Source: Listeria costaricensis
Lineage (GTDB): Bacteria > Bacillota > Bacilli > Lactobacillales > Listeriaceae
Assembly: GCF_900183385.1 (NCBI RefSeq)
Contig: NZ_FXUT01000008.1
Coordinates: 157,487-221,486, forward strand
Length of the DNA stretch: 64,000 nt
Reading direction: 5' to 3'
Shown: positions 48,056-57,352 of the stretch, piece after piece
How the letters are laid out: each line of letters begins with the position of its first letter
How positions within the stretch are numbered: position 1 is the first letter of the stretch
The notes under the pieces: generated by a model
Databases searched by the model: none
Told to the model about the DNA's origin: nothing
The model's input: only the letters and a program-made list of their open reading frames with translations
Program-made: the position numbers and the translations under genes

Positions 48056-49357
48056 ATGGCCGTTTTTAATGATTTCTTTGTCATTTTTTTGATTGTTGCC
48101 ACCGCATTTTTTGTGGCATCTGAATTTGCCATTGTGGCGATTCGCAAACCGACTGTCGCAAGTCTAGTTGCAAGCGGGAAGAAGCGCGCCAAGTATGTGG
48201 CCCAGGTAACGGCGAACATGAATGATTATCTGGCAGCTTGTCAACTTGGCAATACACTGGCGGCACTGGCAATGGGGTGGGTCGGCGAAGAGACAATGCG
48301 CGGCTGGCTGGAGCCGTTGTTTACGATTTTACCGCTTCCGGCTGCTGTGGAAGGCCCCATCTCGATTTTCGTTTCATTTATTTTGATTACCTTTTTGAAT
48401 GTTGTGCTGGGCGAACTGGCACCTAAGACACTCACGATCCAAAGCACGGAAAAAGTGGCGCTGTTTGTGGCACAACCGCTTGTCTATTGGTATCGGGTGA
48501 CTTTTCCGCTCAATTGGCTGCTCAATCATTCCGCCAATCTGATCACACGACTGTTCGGCGTGAAAAATGGGCAAGATCCCGATCAAATGACCCCGACTGA
48601 GCTCAAGATTATTTTTGAGGACAGCTACCGGCAGGGGCTACTCAACCCGCAGGAATTCCGCTATATGAGCAATATTTTCAAGCTCGACGATGTGCCGGCT
48701 CAGGAAGTGATGATTCCGCGCACGCAGATGATTGCGATCGACCAGACGGCAACCGTTCAGGAACTGCTTCAGCTGACATCACGGCATACCTATCATATTT
48801 TTCCCGTGACAGAAAATGAAGATAAGGATCAGATCATCGGTGTTTTACAGGTCAGCAAGGTGATGGCTGGATTGGGGGAAAATCCGGAAATCCTTCACCA
48901 TTCGATTAAAAAATTCATGACACCGGTTTTGGAAGTTTTTGAGGGGATGGTTTTGCAGGAATTACTGGTGAAAATGCAGCAGGAAGGGGAGTCATTTGTT
49001 GTACTGACGGACGAGTATGGCGGGACTTCGGGTATTGTGACTCTAGAGGATATTATGGAAGTGATTGTAGGCGACATGGAAGAAGCCAGTCAGCCGCGTG
49101 GCATCCGCAAAGTAGCCAAGGATCACTATATGATGGCCGGAAGTGAGCCGCTCGTAAGTGTAGAAGAAGTTCTCGGCATTGAGCTGGAAAGCCCGGATGT
49201 TCATACCCTATCAGGCTATCTGCTTCTGCAAAAATTCGATCTGGATACAGGCTTTGTCTTGAAAGAAGGAGGATACCGCTTCATCGTGCGTTCCATGAAT
49301 AAAAATTCAATACGACAAGTTGAAGTCCGAAAAATAAACAAACAGTCTAAAGCCTAG
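48056..49357 (+). CDS. CNNM/HlyC-CorC family membrane protein with CBS domains
   Basis: 433 residues: DUF21 membrane domain (1-190, starting 'FFVIFLIVATAFFVASEFAI'), a CBS pair (about 210-335; 'VMIPRTQMIAID', 'FVVLTDEYGGTSGIVTLEDI') and a C-terminal CorC/HlyC domain. Members such as Bacillus MpfA export magnesium. GGAGG before the ATG, 72 bases after yutF, possibly same transcript. Confidence 0.9.
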   Translation: MAVFNDFFVIFLIVATAFFVASEFAIVAIRKPTVASLVASGKKRAKYVAQVTANMNDYLAACQLGNTLAALAMGWVGEETMRGWLEPLFTILPLPAAVEGPISIFVSFILITFLNVVLGELAPKTLTIQSTEKVALFVAQPLVYWYRVTFPLNWLLNHSANLITRLFGVKNGQDPDQMTPTELKIIFEDSYRQGLLNPQEFRYMSNIFKLDDVPAQEVMIPRTQMIAIDQTATVQELLQLTSRHTYHIFPVTENEDKDQIIGVLQVSKVMAGLGENPEILHHSIKKFMTPVLEVFEGMVLQELLVKMQQEGESFVVLTDEYGGTSGIVTLEDIMEVIVGDMEEASQPRGIRKVAKDHYMMAGSEPLVSVEEVLGIELESPDVHTLSGYLLLQKFDLDTGFVLKEGGYRFIVRSMNKNSIRQVEVRKINKQSKA

Positions 49358-49427
49358 CAAGCCTATAAATAAGTCATTTTAAATAAAACGACAAATTTGA
49401 AAAGAGCTCGAAATAAAAATAGAAAGA

Positions 49428-49490
49428 GAAGCTAAACCCAAGTAAAAGTCATTTTGAAAAGTGGCTTTAAAACTTGAGTTTAGCTTCTTT
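49428..49490 (+). terminator. Terminator of the CNNM-type gene
   Basis: GAAGCTAAAC...AAGT (49428-49443) pairs with ACTTGAGTTTAGCTTC (49472-49487), followed by TTTTG. From 49491 to 49673 no gene is seen; TATAAT at 49614-49619 probably belongs to the WxL gene promoter but its -35 is poor. Confidence 0.8.
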
Positions 49491-49673
49491 TGCGTTTCCA
49501 TTCATCATGTTGAAACCTCCCGATGTTATAATTCTAATGATTTCGTACTAAAAGTTCATAAATCCTTCTTATTATTTGAGAAGATTACTCCTATCTCAAC
49601 ATTTATCAATGTATATAATGGCGTATTATAGACAAGTGTGTGATTAACAGATAAGAGACGGAGGAGATTAAGA

Positions 49674-52460
49674 GTGGGGCAACTAAAAAAAATAGTCACT
49701 TCTATGATTGTTATCTTACTGGCATTTGCTTGTTTGCAACCAATCCTAGCTGAGACGACTTCATCAGTTGAGCTGGAAGTGGATGCAACAGCGCCGGTTT
49801 CAAAAGAGAAGACCTTTTCATTAAAGGTGACAACACATCATTCAACTGGTTCTGTAGAAATGGATTTTCCCGAACAAATCAGCTTTATAGGTGTGGATGA
49901 TGAGCATGCAGTTGTAACAGAGGATGGACAGCATGTATCTGTTACCTGGCCAAATGATTCATCTGAAACGAAACAAATTGTGTTACAGCTACAAGCAAAA
50001 GAAGCAGGGGACTTTTCTGTTTCAGCCTATACAACTGATGCACAGGCGCAAGCAGACATTCACGTGGCTGAAACACAGGGGGACTCCGTGGAGAATGCTG
50101 ATCCATTAACTGATGGGGAGAACACGGAGCAAGCTGGAACGGCGAATGATGAAATTCAAAAAGATGAAGAAGTGCAAGAAAATGATGCAGTCCAAAACAG
50201 TGATGACCAATCAGTGAACAATGTGAAAACGGAAGGCTGGACAGAGCAGACGACTTTTGGGTACAGCTCGATTCCTTTAAACGACTCGACCAGTTTGCGT
50301 TTTCAGTTCGGTGGAAGTGAGCTGATGGGGGAAAATGTGTCAAAATCGACGACAAACGATATGTTAGCGGTGAACTATATACCGAATGTTTATTTTATTG
50401 ACAATGGGAAGGAGATAAATTCCCTATATGAGATGAGTGGTGAACTACTCTCAAGTCGAATTGCTTTCTCAAATGGAAAGAATGATTCACATGAATTGTT
50501 CAGTTTAGCTTTAAGAGCTAAGAATCCTCACTATTATACAAAAGAACAAGCAAATGGAATCCAAGCAGAAAAATTAACAGTGGATATCACACTTTATCAA
50601 CATAGTGCTACATTTTCGATGGAAATGTATGGACGTTCAGATGGCACAGTTTTAGTGACGGAATCCTTAACGAATAATGATACTTCTGCAATAGCAGATT
50701 TTTCAATGCTGAATATTGATGATACAAAACTGAATGGTGATGATGATGTTACCATTCATTATATGGGGGACGATCAAGGCCTATATATTGAAAGTGGAAA
50801 ATATCGCTTGAATTATTATTTTAATCAGCAGTATTGCTTTCCCAATTGGGTAGGAAGCAACTTTGATATGTATTCTTCCAACCCTTTTGAAAAAGCTTTC
50901 CCAGCCGGCAATCACTATGACGAACCTGGTCAAGAAATCAATCATGGTGAAGCAGGTGCAAACGCCTTTACTGCCAGTGATTCGGCGATCTATTTCAAGT
51001 CTCAGCCGCAGACACTTAATCCGGGTGAAACGATGACTTATGATTATGTGGTCAGTATTGAAGATAACTTTGTGCCTAAGGTCTCGCTCGATCAGAATAC
51101 AGGCGAGACGATTCCGTATTATGGAGATGATTTTAAAATCAGTGGTACATGGAGAGATACGGATAGTTCAACAATGGATCTTTATTATAAAGTAGATGGT
51201 GGAACGCCCGTATTATTTTCAAATGATGCGCCAAAAAATACAACAGAAACCGCCTTTACCTATGAAATCCCTAGCTCGCAAATCATCTCAGGAGAGCCGG
51301 AAATCGGAAAGGAGCACACCATTGAAGTCTACGCGATTGATCCTGATGGAAACCAGTCCAACCTGGCAACAGCAGTGCTGAAGGAAGCAAATTCCACAGT
51401 AAAAGCACGTTATGTAGACATAGATGGAAAAGAACTACATGAATCCGTTGTTTATAATGGCAAACCTGGAGAGGCTTATCAAACAGAGCAGTTGGCGATT
51501 GATGGCTATACATTCAACCATGTGGAAGGGAATACGAAGGGTAACTTTACAGAAGCGCCTATAACTGTCACCTATGTATATAGGGAGAACCCGTATATTG
51601 CCAGCCTAACTGCAACGAAAACGGATGGGACAACAGCTGTCACCGTACAGCCAGGTGAAACGATCCATTATCAATTAACACTCACGCCACCATTTAGCCA
51701 AGAAAATAGTAACTATTATCAGACAGCGACCTTTTCATTCAATGAAATAGATCAGCACCTTACAAACATTACGAACATTCAATTCACAGATAGCACGGGT
51801 CAAACGATAGGAACTGGTCAGTTTGACAGCCAGCAGGCAAAAATCCAGGCGACTCTAACGAACCAAAATGTACCGCGCAATCAAGCATTAAAAGTATCTT
51901 TTGATGCAACTGTCGATCCTAATACAGCATCGGGTACTACAATCACTGAAAAAGCTGCAGTTTCAGGAGCGCTAACGGATCAAACGAGCTTTCAGGTGGA
52001 TTCTAATGAGATTACAGTCACTGTGAACGAAGGCAGTCTGGCATTTGTTTCAGCGCCCGATGAAATCAGTTTTGGTGCTGACACTGGAGAACCAATTCCG
52101 AATAAAAATGAAAGCTATTTTGGCCATCTTAGTGATGGGGCGTTGATCGTTCAAGATCAGCGTTCAGCGGGACATAATTGGTCACTGACCGTTCGACTGG
52201 AAGAGCCGCTAACGGGAATTGACCGACACGATCAGCTGAATGATTGTCTGTTCTATTATCACGATGGGGCAAAATATATGCTTTCCACGACTACGGCTGC
52301 TCCAGTTATGACGGGTTCATCTGCCACACATCAGCCGATCAACATTTCGGACAAGTGGGACGAGAAACAAGAAGGATTGGAATTAGAAATAGCGAGTGAA
52401 CAGCCCTATTCAGAAACTTATAATGGCACGCTCAGTTGGGCATTGCAAGACGCTCCTTAA
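49674..52460 (+). CDS. WxL-domain cell-surface protein with MucBP-like domain
   Basis: 928 residues, start GTG at 49674 with GGAGGAG about nine bases before. Signal peptide 1-26 (cleavage near 'PILAETT'); an acidic Asp/Glu/Asn-rich linker near 120-180; a large globular region; a MucBP-like repeat around 575-640 ('ARYVDIDGKELHESVVYNG'); a conserved-repeat domain; and a C-terminal WxL domain with both motifs, 'HNWSLTVRLEEPL' and 'LSWALQDAP', the latter at the extreme C-terminus. WxL domains bind peptidoglycan non-covalently. Unlike most WxL loci, no DUF916 or further WxL genes are adjacent. Confidence 0.88.
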   Translation: MGQLKKIVTSMIVILLAFACLQPILAETTSSVELEVDATAPVSKEKTFSLKVTTHHSTGSVEMDFPEQISFIGVDDEHAVVTEDGQHVSVTWPNDSSETKQIVLQLQAKEAGDFSVSAYTTDAQAQADIHVAETQGDSVENADPLTDGENTEQAGTANDEIQKDEEVQENDAVQNSDDQSVNNVKTEGWTEQTTFGYSSIPLNDSTSLRFQFGGSELMGENVSKSTTNDMLAVNYIPNVYFIDNGKEINSLYEMSGELLSSRIAFSNGKNDSHELFSLALRAKNPHYYTKEQANGIQAEKLTVDITLYQHSATFSMEMYGRSDGTVLVTESLTNNDTSAIADFSMLNIDDTKLNGDDDVTIHYMGDDQGLYIESGKYRLNYYFNQQYCFPNWVGSNFDMYSSNPFEKAFPAGNHYDEPGQEINHGEAGANAFTASDSAIYFKSQPQTLNPGETMTYDYVVSIEDNFVPKVSLDQNTGETIPYYGDDFKISGTWRDTDSSTMDLYYKVDGGTPVLFSNDAPKNTTETAFTYEIPSSQIISGEPEIGKEHTIEVYAIDPDGNQSNLATAVLKEANSTVKARYVDIDGKELHESVVYNGKPGEAYQTEQLAIDGYTFNHVEGNTKGNFTEAPITVTYVYRENPYIASLTATKTDGTTAVTVQPGETIHYQLTLTPPFSQENSNYYQTATFSFNEIDQHLTNITNIQFTDSTGQTIGTGQFDSQQAKIQATLTNQNVPRNQALKVSFDATVDPNTASGTTITEKAAVSGALTDQTSFQVDSNEITVTVNEGSLAFVSAPDEISFGADTGEPIPNKNESYFGHLSDGALIVQDQRSAGHNWSLTVRLEEPLTGIDRHDQLNDCLFYYHDGAKYMLSTTTAAPVMTGSSATHQPINISDKWDEKQEGLELEIASEQPYSETYNGTLSWALQDAP

Positions 52461-52471
52461 TGACATGTAAA

Positions 52472-52552
52472 AAACCTTTCAAGCTTTTGAGGATCATTCT
52501 AACACCGCACACTTTAAGGTAGAATGGTCCTTGTCGCTTGGAAGGTTTTTTA
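52472..52552. terminator. Long bidirectional terminator hairpin
   Basis: AAACCTTTCAAGC (52472-52484) pairs with GCTTGGAAGGTTT (52536-52548) and an inner stem AGGATCATTCTA/TAGAATGGTCCT extends it, making a hairpin of ~77 bases with A- and T-runs at its ends. It serves the WxL gene on plus and yuzB on minus. Confidence 0.85.
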
Positions 52553-52783
52553 AAACGGATTTTCTTCAATAAATTGGTAGATTTTCTCCAAAAGATCAGC
52601 GGCAGTCTCCGCACGAATGACCTCCCCGTCCACAAGCGCAAACAGGCTCGTGGCACAAAGATCGCAATAAGTCAGACAGTCGTATTCAATGACATCGATG
52701 CCGGGATCCTTATCAAGCGCCTCGTAAACCTCCTGGGCCCCGCTCGCTAAATTGTTCACACAAAATTCCACAATTGGATTCAT
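52550..52783 (-). CDS. yuzB: YuzB family protein (DUF1450)
   Basis: 77 residues from the ATG at 52783, which has AGAGGAGG upstream; an in-frame start 33 bases earlier is unlikely. 'PIVEFCVNNLASGAQEVYE' and 'VIEYDCLTYCDLCATSLFAL' with a C-x-x-C pair. Unknown function, conserved beside NADH dehydrogenase/NifU genes in Bacillales. Confidence 0.92.
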   Translation of the reverse strand: MNPIVEFCVNNLASGAQEVYEALDKDPGIDVIEYDCLTYCDLCATSLFALVDGEVIRAETAADLLEKIYQFIEENPF

Positions 52784-52819
52784 AACAAAAGCCTCCTCTA
52801 TGCTTGGAAGCCGCATACT

Positions 52820-53149
52820 TCACATGGTTGCTGTATAGCCGCGACTTGTCATCACCTGATAAATGTCCTTCAGACGCGGACTACCTTCCGCTATGATATC
52901 GCCATCTACAACAATCACTGGATACATATAGTCTTCCTCAATAATTTTTTCAGCCATTGCTTTTTCTTCTGCTGATAACTGTTCCCGGGCGAAAATATCG
53001 ACATATTCAACAATAAATGGCTGACCGCCAAATTTTCTTCCAATCGCAGCTCGCAGCCATTCCTCCGTTTCCTTGGAGGACGGGGCGCCTACACAACTTG
53101 CACAAATCACCGAAGAACCATAGACATACAGCTTTGCTTCTTTTAACAT
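52820..53149 (-). CDS. yuzD: YuzD family protein (DUF1462), thioredoxin-like
   Basis: 109 residues from the ATG at 53149. 'LYVYGSSVICASCVGAPSSK' includes a C-x-x-C motif in a thioredoxin-like fold; 'YMYPVIVVDGDIIAEGSPRL' resembles the cis-Pro region. The upstream extension of the frame to 53269 has no ribosome site. Divergent from yutI, with a small RNA unit between them. Confidence 0.92.
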   Translation of the reverse strand: MLKEAKLYVYGSSVICASCVGAPSSKETEEWLRAAIGRKFGGQPFIVEYVDIFAREQLSAEEKAMAEKIIEEDYMYPVIVVDGDIIAEGSPRLKDIYQVMTSRGYTATM

Positions 53150-53262
53150 GCCTCTCACCTCACCGTTATTGTACATAAATCTTTCAGTAAAAGCGATCAA
53201 ATGGTTTGTGTAAACAGGCGCATATTTTGAAGTGCGAATTATCAATAAAATCCGATAATTGA

Positions 53263-53291
53263 TTGACAAGCACTATCCGGTATATTATAAT
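53263..53291 (+). promoter_or_regulatory. Consensus promoter of a small RNA
   Basis: TTGACA (53263-53268), exactly 17 bases, TATAAT (53286-53291): a full consensus sigma-A promoter, the best in the window. Confidence 0.88.
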
Positions 53292-53297
53292 GAAAAA

Positions 53298-53456
53298 CAA
53301 CTTTACACGCTTTATCTATTTGAAGCGTTAAAGCTGGCCAATGTGTTGGTCACAGTAACACTCCCTTTTTTGGCTGGGCATCCAGTCAACTTTGATCGCG
53401 GATTTATCTCTCGCGGTCGGCACGTTCCTTTCTGAGCCTTAGGAACGTGCCTTTTT
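53298..53456 (+). ncRNA. Structured small RNA, ~160 bases, unnamed
   Basis: No start codon occurs within it. Five successive stem-loops can be drawn: 53301-53333 (CTTTA-ACGCTT with AAGCGT-TAAAG, 11 bp, one bulge); 53335-53352 (TGGCCAA/TTGGTCA); 53371-53388 (TGGCTGG/CCAGTCA, loop GCAT); 53394-53418 (GATCGCG/CGCGGTC); and the terminator 53419-53451 (GGCACGTTCCT/AGGAACGTGCC) plus TTTTT. Between stems 2 and 3 is an unpaired ACACTCCCTTTTTT that is complementary to ribosome-binding sites, a feature of trans-acting sRNAs such as Listeria LhrC. I do not recognise a named family. Confidence 0.72.
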
Positions 53457-53535
53457 CATGCAGGCAACAGGCTTCCTATTTTAGCGTAACCTGTTATAAT
53501 AGAAGATATTAATGATAAAAGGAGTTCGGTAGCGC

Positions 53536-53772
53536 ATGGGAAATATTAGTTACCAAGAAGTCGAAGCGGCTCTAAAAAAATTTCGCCCGTTTTTACTGCG
53601 TGATGGCGGCGACTATGAACTAATCGATGTCAGTTCGGACGGGATTGTCAAAATTCGCCTGCTCGGTGCTTGTGAAACTTGTCCGAGCTCTGATTTAACG
53701 CTTAAAATGGGGATTGAATTGACACTAGCCGAAAAAATCCCTGGCTTTAAAGAAGTTGTTCAAGTGTATTAA
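53536..53772 (+). CDS. yutI: NifU C-terminal-domain iron-sulfur protein (YutI)
   Basis: 78 residues: the Nfu-type domain with '[18 protein letters not shown]' and the cluster motif '[19 protein letters not shown]' (C-x-x-C). Scaffold or carrier for [4Fe-4S] clusters. AAAGGAG eleven bases before the ATG; TATAAT at 53495-53500 may be its own promoter. Confidence 0.94.
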   Translation: MGNISYQEVEAALKKFRPFLLRDGGDYELIDVSSDGIVKIRLLGACETCPSSDLTLKMGIELTLAEKIPGFKEVVQVY

Positions 53773-53828
53773 AAGGATAGAAGCGTGACATAATGTCGCG
53801 CTTTTTTTAAAATAAGGAGCGTGTAAGC

Positions 53829-54329
53829 ATGGTAGAAAAACAAAGTAAATTAGAAGAAAAAGCCCGGAGCTGGATGATTGAACGCGGTGTAACCATAGAC
53901 GACATTGCCGATTTGGTGCTCTTTTTGCAGAAAAAATATCATCCAACCTTGGATATTGCAATTTGTCGAGACAATGTGGACCACGTCTTGCGGAAACGTG
54001 AAGTGCAAAACGCAATTCTAACGGGCATTCAGCTGGATGTTATGGCGGAACAGGGTGAGCTCGTGCAACCACTGCAAAATATTATTTTCGAGGACGAGGG
54101 GCTGTATGGGGTTGATGAGATCCTAGCGCTGTCCATTGTCAATGTATACGGCTCGATCGGCTTTACTAACTATGGCTATATTGACAAGGTGAAGCCTGGT
54201 ATTTTGGCCAAGTTGAATGAACATGACGGCAAGAATGTCCATACTTTTCTAGATGACATTGTGGGCGCAATTGCCGCAGCTGCCGCCAGCCGATTAGCGC
54301 ACAGCTATCATGAGGATATCGTGCAGTAG
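53829..54329 (+). CDS. pgpA: Phosphatidylglycerophosphatase A family protein (YutG)
   Basis: 166 residues. 'KARSWMIERGVTIDDIADLV' and 'ILALSIVNVYGSIGFTNYGY' plus a C-terminal Ala-rich helix 'DIVGAIAAAAASRLAHSY' fit the PgpA/YutG group. Gram-positive members lack some membrane segments of E. coli PgpA, as this one does. Follows yutI as in Bacillus. AAGGAG upstream. Confidence 0.85.
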   Translation: MVEKQSKLEEKARSWMIERGVTIDDIADLVLFLQKKYHPTLDIAICRDNVDHVLRKREVQNAILTGIQLDVMAEQGELVQPLQNIIFEDEGLYGVDEILALSIVNVYGSIGFTNYGYIDKVKPGILAKLNEHDGKNVHTFLDDIVGAIAAAAASRLAHSYHEDIVQ

Positions 54330-54427
54330 AGGAACAATCGCTCTTTTTTGTGTGAATAGGTTTATACTTTGTGAAGAAATGGTATAAAAAAGTATGAAAC
54401 AAATTTCACAGAGAGGGGTTTTACAAG

Positions 54428-54862
54428 ATGGTCAAAAGATATGGACATATTCTTATTGCGATGGATGGCTCAGAGGAAGCGGAAAAAGCGTTTGAGCGGG
54501 GAATAGAGTTGGCACTTGAGATGGGAGCCGAGGTGGCGCTGGCTACAGTCATTGACACGCGTTCTTTCCCGACAATTTCACCAGATGGTGGTGCTTTTGA
54601 ATATCAACTTTCAGCTGAAGCAGAGCAGAGTGTGAAAAACCATGTCGAGCTGGCGAAGGAAAAAGGCGTGGAATCAGTAGGCAGTTTTGTTGAAAAAGGA
54701 AATCCTAAAAAGCTATTGGCGGAAGAAATACCTACTGTCTATGGGGCAGATCTGATTGTTTGTGGAGCAACAGGGCTTAACCGGATTGAGAAAGTTTTAT
54801 TAGGCAGTATTTCTTCCTATGTGGTACAGCATGCGGTTTGTGATGTACTTGTTGCAAGGTGA
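54428..54862 (+). CDS. Universal stress protein, UspA family
   Basis: 144 residues. 'HILIAMDGSEEAEKAFERGI' at the N-terminus and the ATP-binding pattern 'LIVCGATGLNRIEKVLLGSI' followed by 'SSYVVQHAVCDVLV' at the C-terminus. Small cytosolic nucleotide-binding protein. AGAGAGGGG upstream of the ATG. Confidence 0.93.
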   Translation: MVKRYGHILIAMDGSEEAEKAFERGIELALEMGAEVALATVIDTRSFPTISPDGGAFEYQLSAEAEQSVKNHVELAKEKGVESVGSFVEKGNPKKLLAEEIPTVYGADLIVCGATGLNRIEKVLLGSISSYVVQHAVCDVLVAR

Positions 54863-54873
54863 TAAAATAAAAA

Positions 54874-54920
54874 AGAAGCTTCATCTGTATTTTTCATTGA
54901 CAGACGAAGCTTCTTTTTTA
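54874..54920. terminator. Bidirectional terminator after the universal stress gene
   Basis: AGAAGCTTC-TCTG (54874-54887) pairs with CAGA-GAAGCTTCT (54901-54914), followed by TTTTTTA on plus and by a T run on minus, where it would serve the remnant at 54968-55174. Confidence 0.85.
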
Positions 54921-54967
54921 TGGGGGATGAATCAAGGCGCATCTACAATCGACCAGTTAAAGTGGGT

Positions 54968-55174
54968 TTAGTAGGTATTGGCCTTGACTGCATTTGTATG
55001 GTATTGAAGCAGCGGACCTTCATTTTTACCAAATGAAAGGGTGATGGTTTCTTTGTCACCGCTAGTTGTCGAAGCCAGTTTCCCAACTTCCATCGAGCTG
55101 CCAGGAATTAGCAATGTTTCGGTTCCATCCGCTGATTTCCAGATAATCGCGCCATCGAGTTTGTCCCCAGGGTG
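54968..55174 (-). pseudogene. 3' remnant of an unidentified protein gene
   Basis: A minus-strand frame of 68 codons ends at 54968 and is closed upstream by an in-frame stop at 55175-55177. It encodes 'LDGAIIWKSADGTETLLIPG', 'TTSGDKETITLSFGKNEGP' and 'LLQYHTNAVKANTY', protein-like and hydrophilic, but there is no start codon with a ribosome site. A terminator lies properly downstream, so this is the tail of a gene whose 5' part was lost. The parent family is not recognised. Confidence 0.6.
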
Positions 55175-55263
55175 TTAAATACAGTGTATTTTGTTATAAA
55201 GTAAATAATCATAATTAATGATGTGGAAACATAGCAATTATTAACGAAGATAAATGCGCATAA

Positions 55264-55320
55264 AAAAGCTAGGAAAAGCAAGTGCCGAGTGGCTTTCTTC
55301 CTTGTTCTCCTAGCTTTTTA
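55264..55320. terminator. Terminator of the SDR-like gene (bidirectional)
   Basis: AAAAGCTAGGA (55264-55274 region) pairs with TCCTAGCTTTTT (55308-55319), with A and T runs on either side. Bases 55178-55260 hold no recognisable feature. Confidence 0.8.
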
Positions 55321-55950
55321 TTAGTTTAAGAAATGTTGAATGGATTGATCACCAGTGGCGAGTTCATAAATTTTTTTATAGCTTCCTTTGAAAGGTAAAA
55401 CTGCAGTGGCGAATGCAGCAACATCGGCGCGAGGGATTGTTGTGTGACCGCTTGCCTCAGGGGAGCTGATTTTTCCGACTTCCGGCTCGTCTGTCAGCGT
55501 GACTGGGCGGATGATGGTATAGTCTAGGCCACTTTCAATCAGGGCTTTGTCTGCGTTTCCTTTGGCAGTCAGGTAATGTGCTAAAGAATTCGGGCCTTTA
55601 TTCGGCTCGCCTGCGTGGATCGAGCTGATCATTACAAAACGTCGAACATTTTTCTCCTTGGCGAATTGAATCGCTTTGATCGCACCTTCTTGATCGACTG
55701 TGATCGTTTTATCAGGGCCGGTATGACCACCGGAACCAGCTGTAAAGATGACGGCATCCACTTCATCATAGGCATAACGAAAATCTTTTTCCAAATCGGC
55801 AATAACAGGTTTTCCGCCTAACTCTTCAAGTGCTTCGGTCTGATGGACATCACGGATCATCGCTCGGACGAAGTAGCCTTTTTCAAGGGCTAGCTTTTGA
55901 ACGATTTGCCGTCCAATTTGACCATTCGCACCAATTACTAAGACGTTCAT
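55321..55950 (-). CDS. NAD(P)-binding atypical SDR protein (YwnB/YhfK-like)
   Basis: 209 residues from the ATG at 55950, which has AAGGAGG upstream; the open frame extends 69 bases further into the next gene without a site. Rossmann motif 'NVLVIGANGQIGRQIVQKL', 'DAVIFTAGSGGHTGPDKT', and 'RFVMISSIHAGEPNKGP'. Likely a flavin or quinone reductase-like or NAD(P)-sensing protein. Downstream of the ferredoxin-NADP reductase gene in the same direction. Confidence 0.9.
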   Translation of the reverse strand: MNVLVIGANGQIGRQIVQKLALEKGYFVRAMIRDVHQTEALEELGGKPVIADLEKDFRYAYDEVDAVIFTAGSGGHTGPDKTITVDQEGAIKAIQFAKEKNVRRFVMISSIHAGEPNKGPNSLAHYLTAKGNADKALIESGLDYTIIRPVTLTDEPEVGKISSPEASGHTTIPRADVAAFATAVLPFKGSYKKIYELATGDQSIQHFLN

Positions 55951-56011
55951 AGTATACCTCCTTGTTTCTTTGGCTAGTGTTCTTTTTCCCGACGGCTTTT
56001 TTTTGAAACGT

Positions 56012-57007
56012 TCAGGCAAAAAGAGAGGTAGAGTGCATGGGCTGAATGCGGGCTTTTGGATCGATATAATTCATGGCATTGTTGACCGCTGTTGGAGCCT
56101 CGCCAAAGCCTGTTGCGATCAGTTTAACTTTGCCATCATACGTGCAAATATCACCTGCACTATAAATGCCGGGAATGGAGGACTCCATTTTAGAATTGAC
56201 AACAATCGAATGGCGTTCAATATCAAGTCCCCAGTCTTTAATGGGACCAATTGAGGAGACGAAGCCATAATTGACAATGAAATCATCTATTTCAAGTGTT
56301 TTTGTTTCGTCGCCTTTTACTTCTTGCAATTCGACAGCAGAAATTTGATCAGCTGCACTTTGAATGCCAGTCGGGATGAAGGGTGTCAAAATCTCTACAC
56401 GAGAATTCTCCAATTTTTCAACACTGTGCTCATGTGCGCGAAAGGCTTTGCGCCGATGGATGATGGAGACGGAAGCCGCGACAGGTTCCAGCATCAGTGC
56501 CCAGTCAACAGCAGAATCGCCGCCGCCGCAAACTGCTACATGACGACCTTTAAAGCGGTTCAAATCATTGATAAAATAATGCAGGTTCTTGCTTTCAAAT
56601 TGTGCAGCTTCTGGTAGCTCAAGGCGCCGCGGTTGGAATGCTCCGTTCCCTGCTGTGATAATGATGGCTTTGCTATAATGAATGTCTTTCGACGTGGTTA
56701 TTTCAAAGGTACCGTCCGCTTGTTTTTCGACCATTGTGACAGCCTCTTCTAAACAGGTGACAGGTTTAAACGGCTGCATCTGCTCGATCAGACGGTTGAC
56801 AAGCTCCTGTGCGCGCACGGCCGGAAATCCGGGGATATCATAGATGTATTTTTCAGGATAGAGTGCTGCAAGCTGTCCGCCTAATTGTGGCAAACTTTCG
56901 ATTATTTTCACGCTTGCACTGCGCATACCGGCATAAAAAGCTGCGAACAAGCCAACAGGACCGCCGCCGATAATTGTTATATCATAAATTTTGGTTTTTT
57001 CGTCCAA
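56012..57007 (-). CDS. yumC: Ferredoxin--NADP reductase, thioredoxin-reductase type (YumC)
   Basis: 331 residues from a TTG at 57007; GGAGGG is seven bases before it, whereas the frame's earlier TTG at 57022 would overlap that site. '[20 protein letters not shown]' (FAD), '[20 protein letters not shown]', '[15 protein letters not shown]' (NADP) and '[20 protein letters not shown]' are typical. It lacks the C-x-x-C of thioredoxin reductase, as expected for this group. Delivers electrons to ferredoxin or flavodoxin. Confidence 0.94.
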   Translation of the reverse strand: MDEKTKIYDITIIGGGPVGLFAAFYAGMRSASVKIIESLPQLGGQLAALYPEKYIYDIPGFPAVRAQELVNRLIEQMQPFKPVTCLEEAVTMVEKQADGTFEITTSKDIHYSKAIIITAGNGAFQPRRLELPEAAQFESKNLHYFINDLNRFKGRHVAVCGGGDSAVDWALMLEPVAASVSIIHRRKAFRAHEHSVEKLENSRVEILTPFIPTGIQSAADQISAVELQEVKGDETKTLEIDDFIVNYGFVSSIGPIKDWGLDIERHSIVVNSKMESSIPGIYSAGDICTYDGKVKLIATGFGEAPTAVNNAMNYIDPKARIQPMHSTSLFA

Positions 57008-57352
57008 AACTTTTCCCTCCAATACGTGTTCTATAGCTGATTGCTACAATAAGGTCATTCTATCATAAAAATTTCAAAAAGAATGTTTTGCGGATTGTGG
57101 TAATTCAATGGGAAAGCTACCGTTTGTGAACAATCTCAACTCAAAGAAGAGAAGAAGTTACGTTTTAGTTTTCACAAACTCGGGTATTTACTACTAAACT
57201 TCATTACATGGTGAAAACGCTAACAACTAGACCGATTCATAGACTTCCAGGAGAAAAGCTGGGTGGATATGCGCAGAGGAGGCTTGCTCGGAAAAATTCA
57301 TCTATACCATTGAAAACAAATGGAAAAGTCGATCTATCTTGAGCTTGCTTTC

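Noticed and set aside
53298..53456. Calling the structured RNA 6S RNA, SRP RNA or tmRNA
   Set aside because: It lacks the single long bulged hairpin of 6S, the conserved SRP tetraloop helix and any tRNA-like ends.
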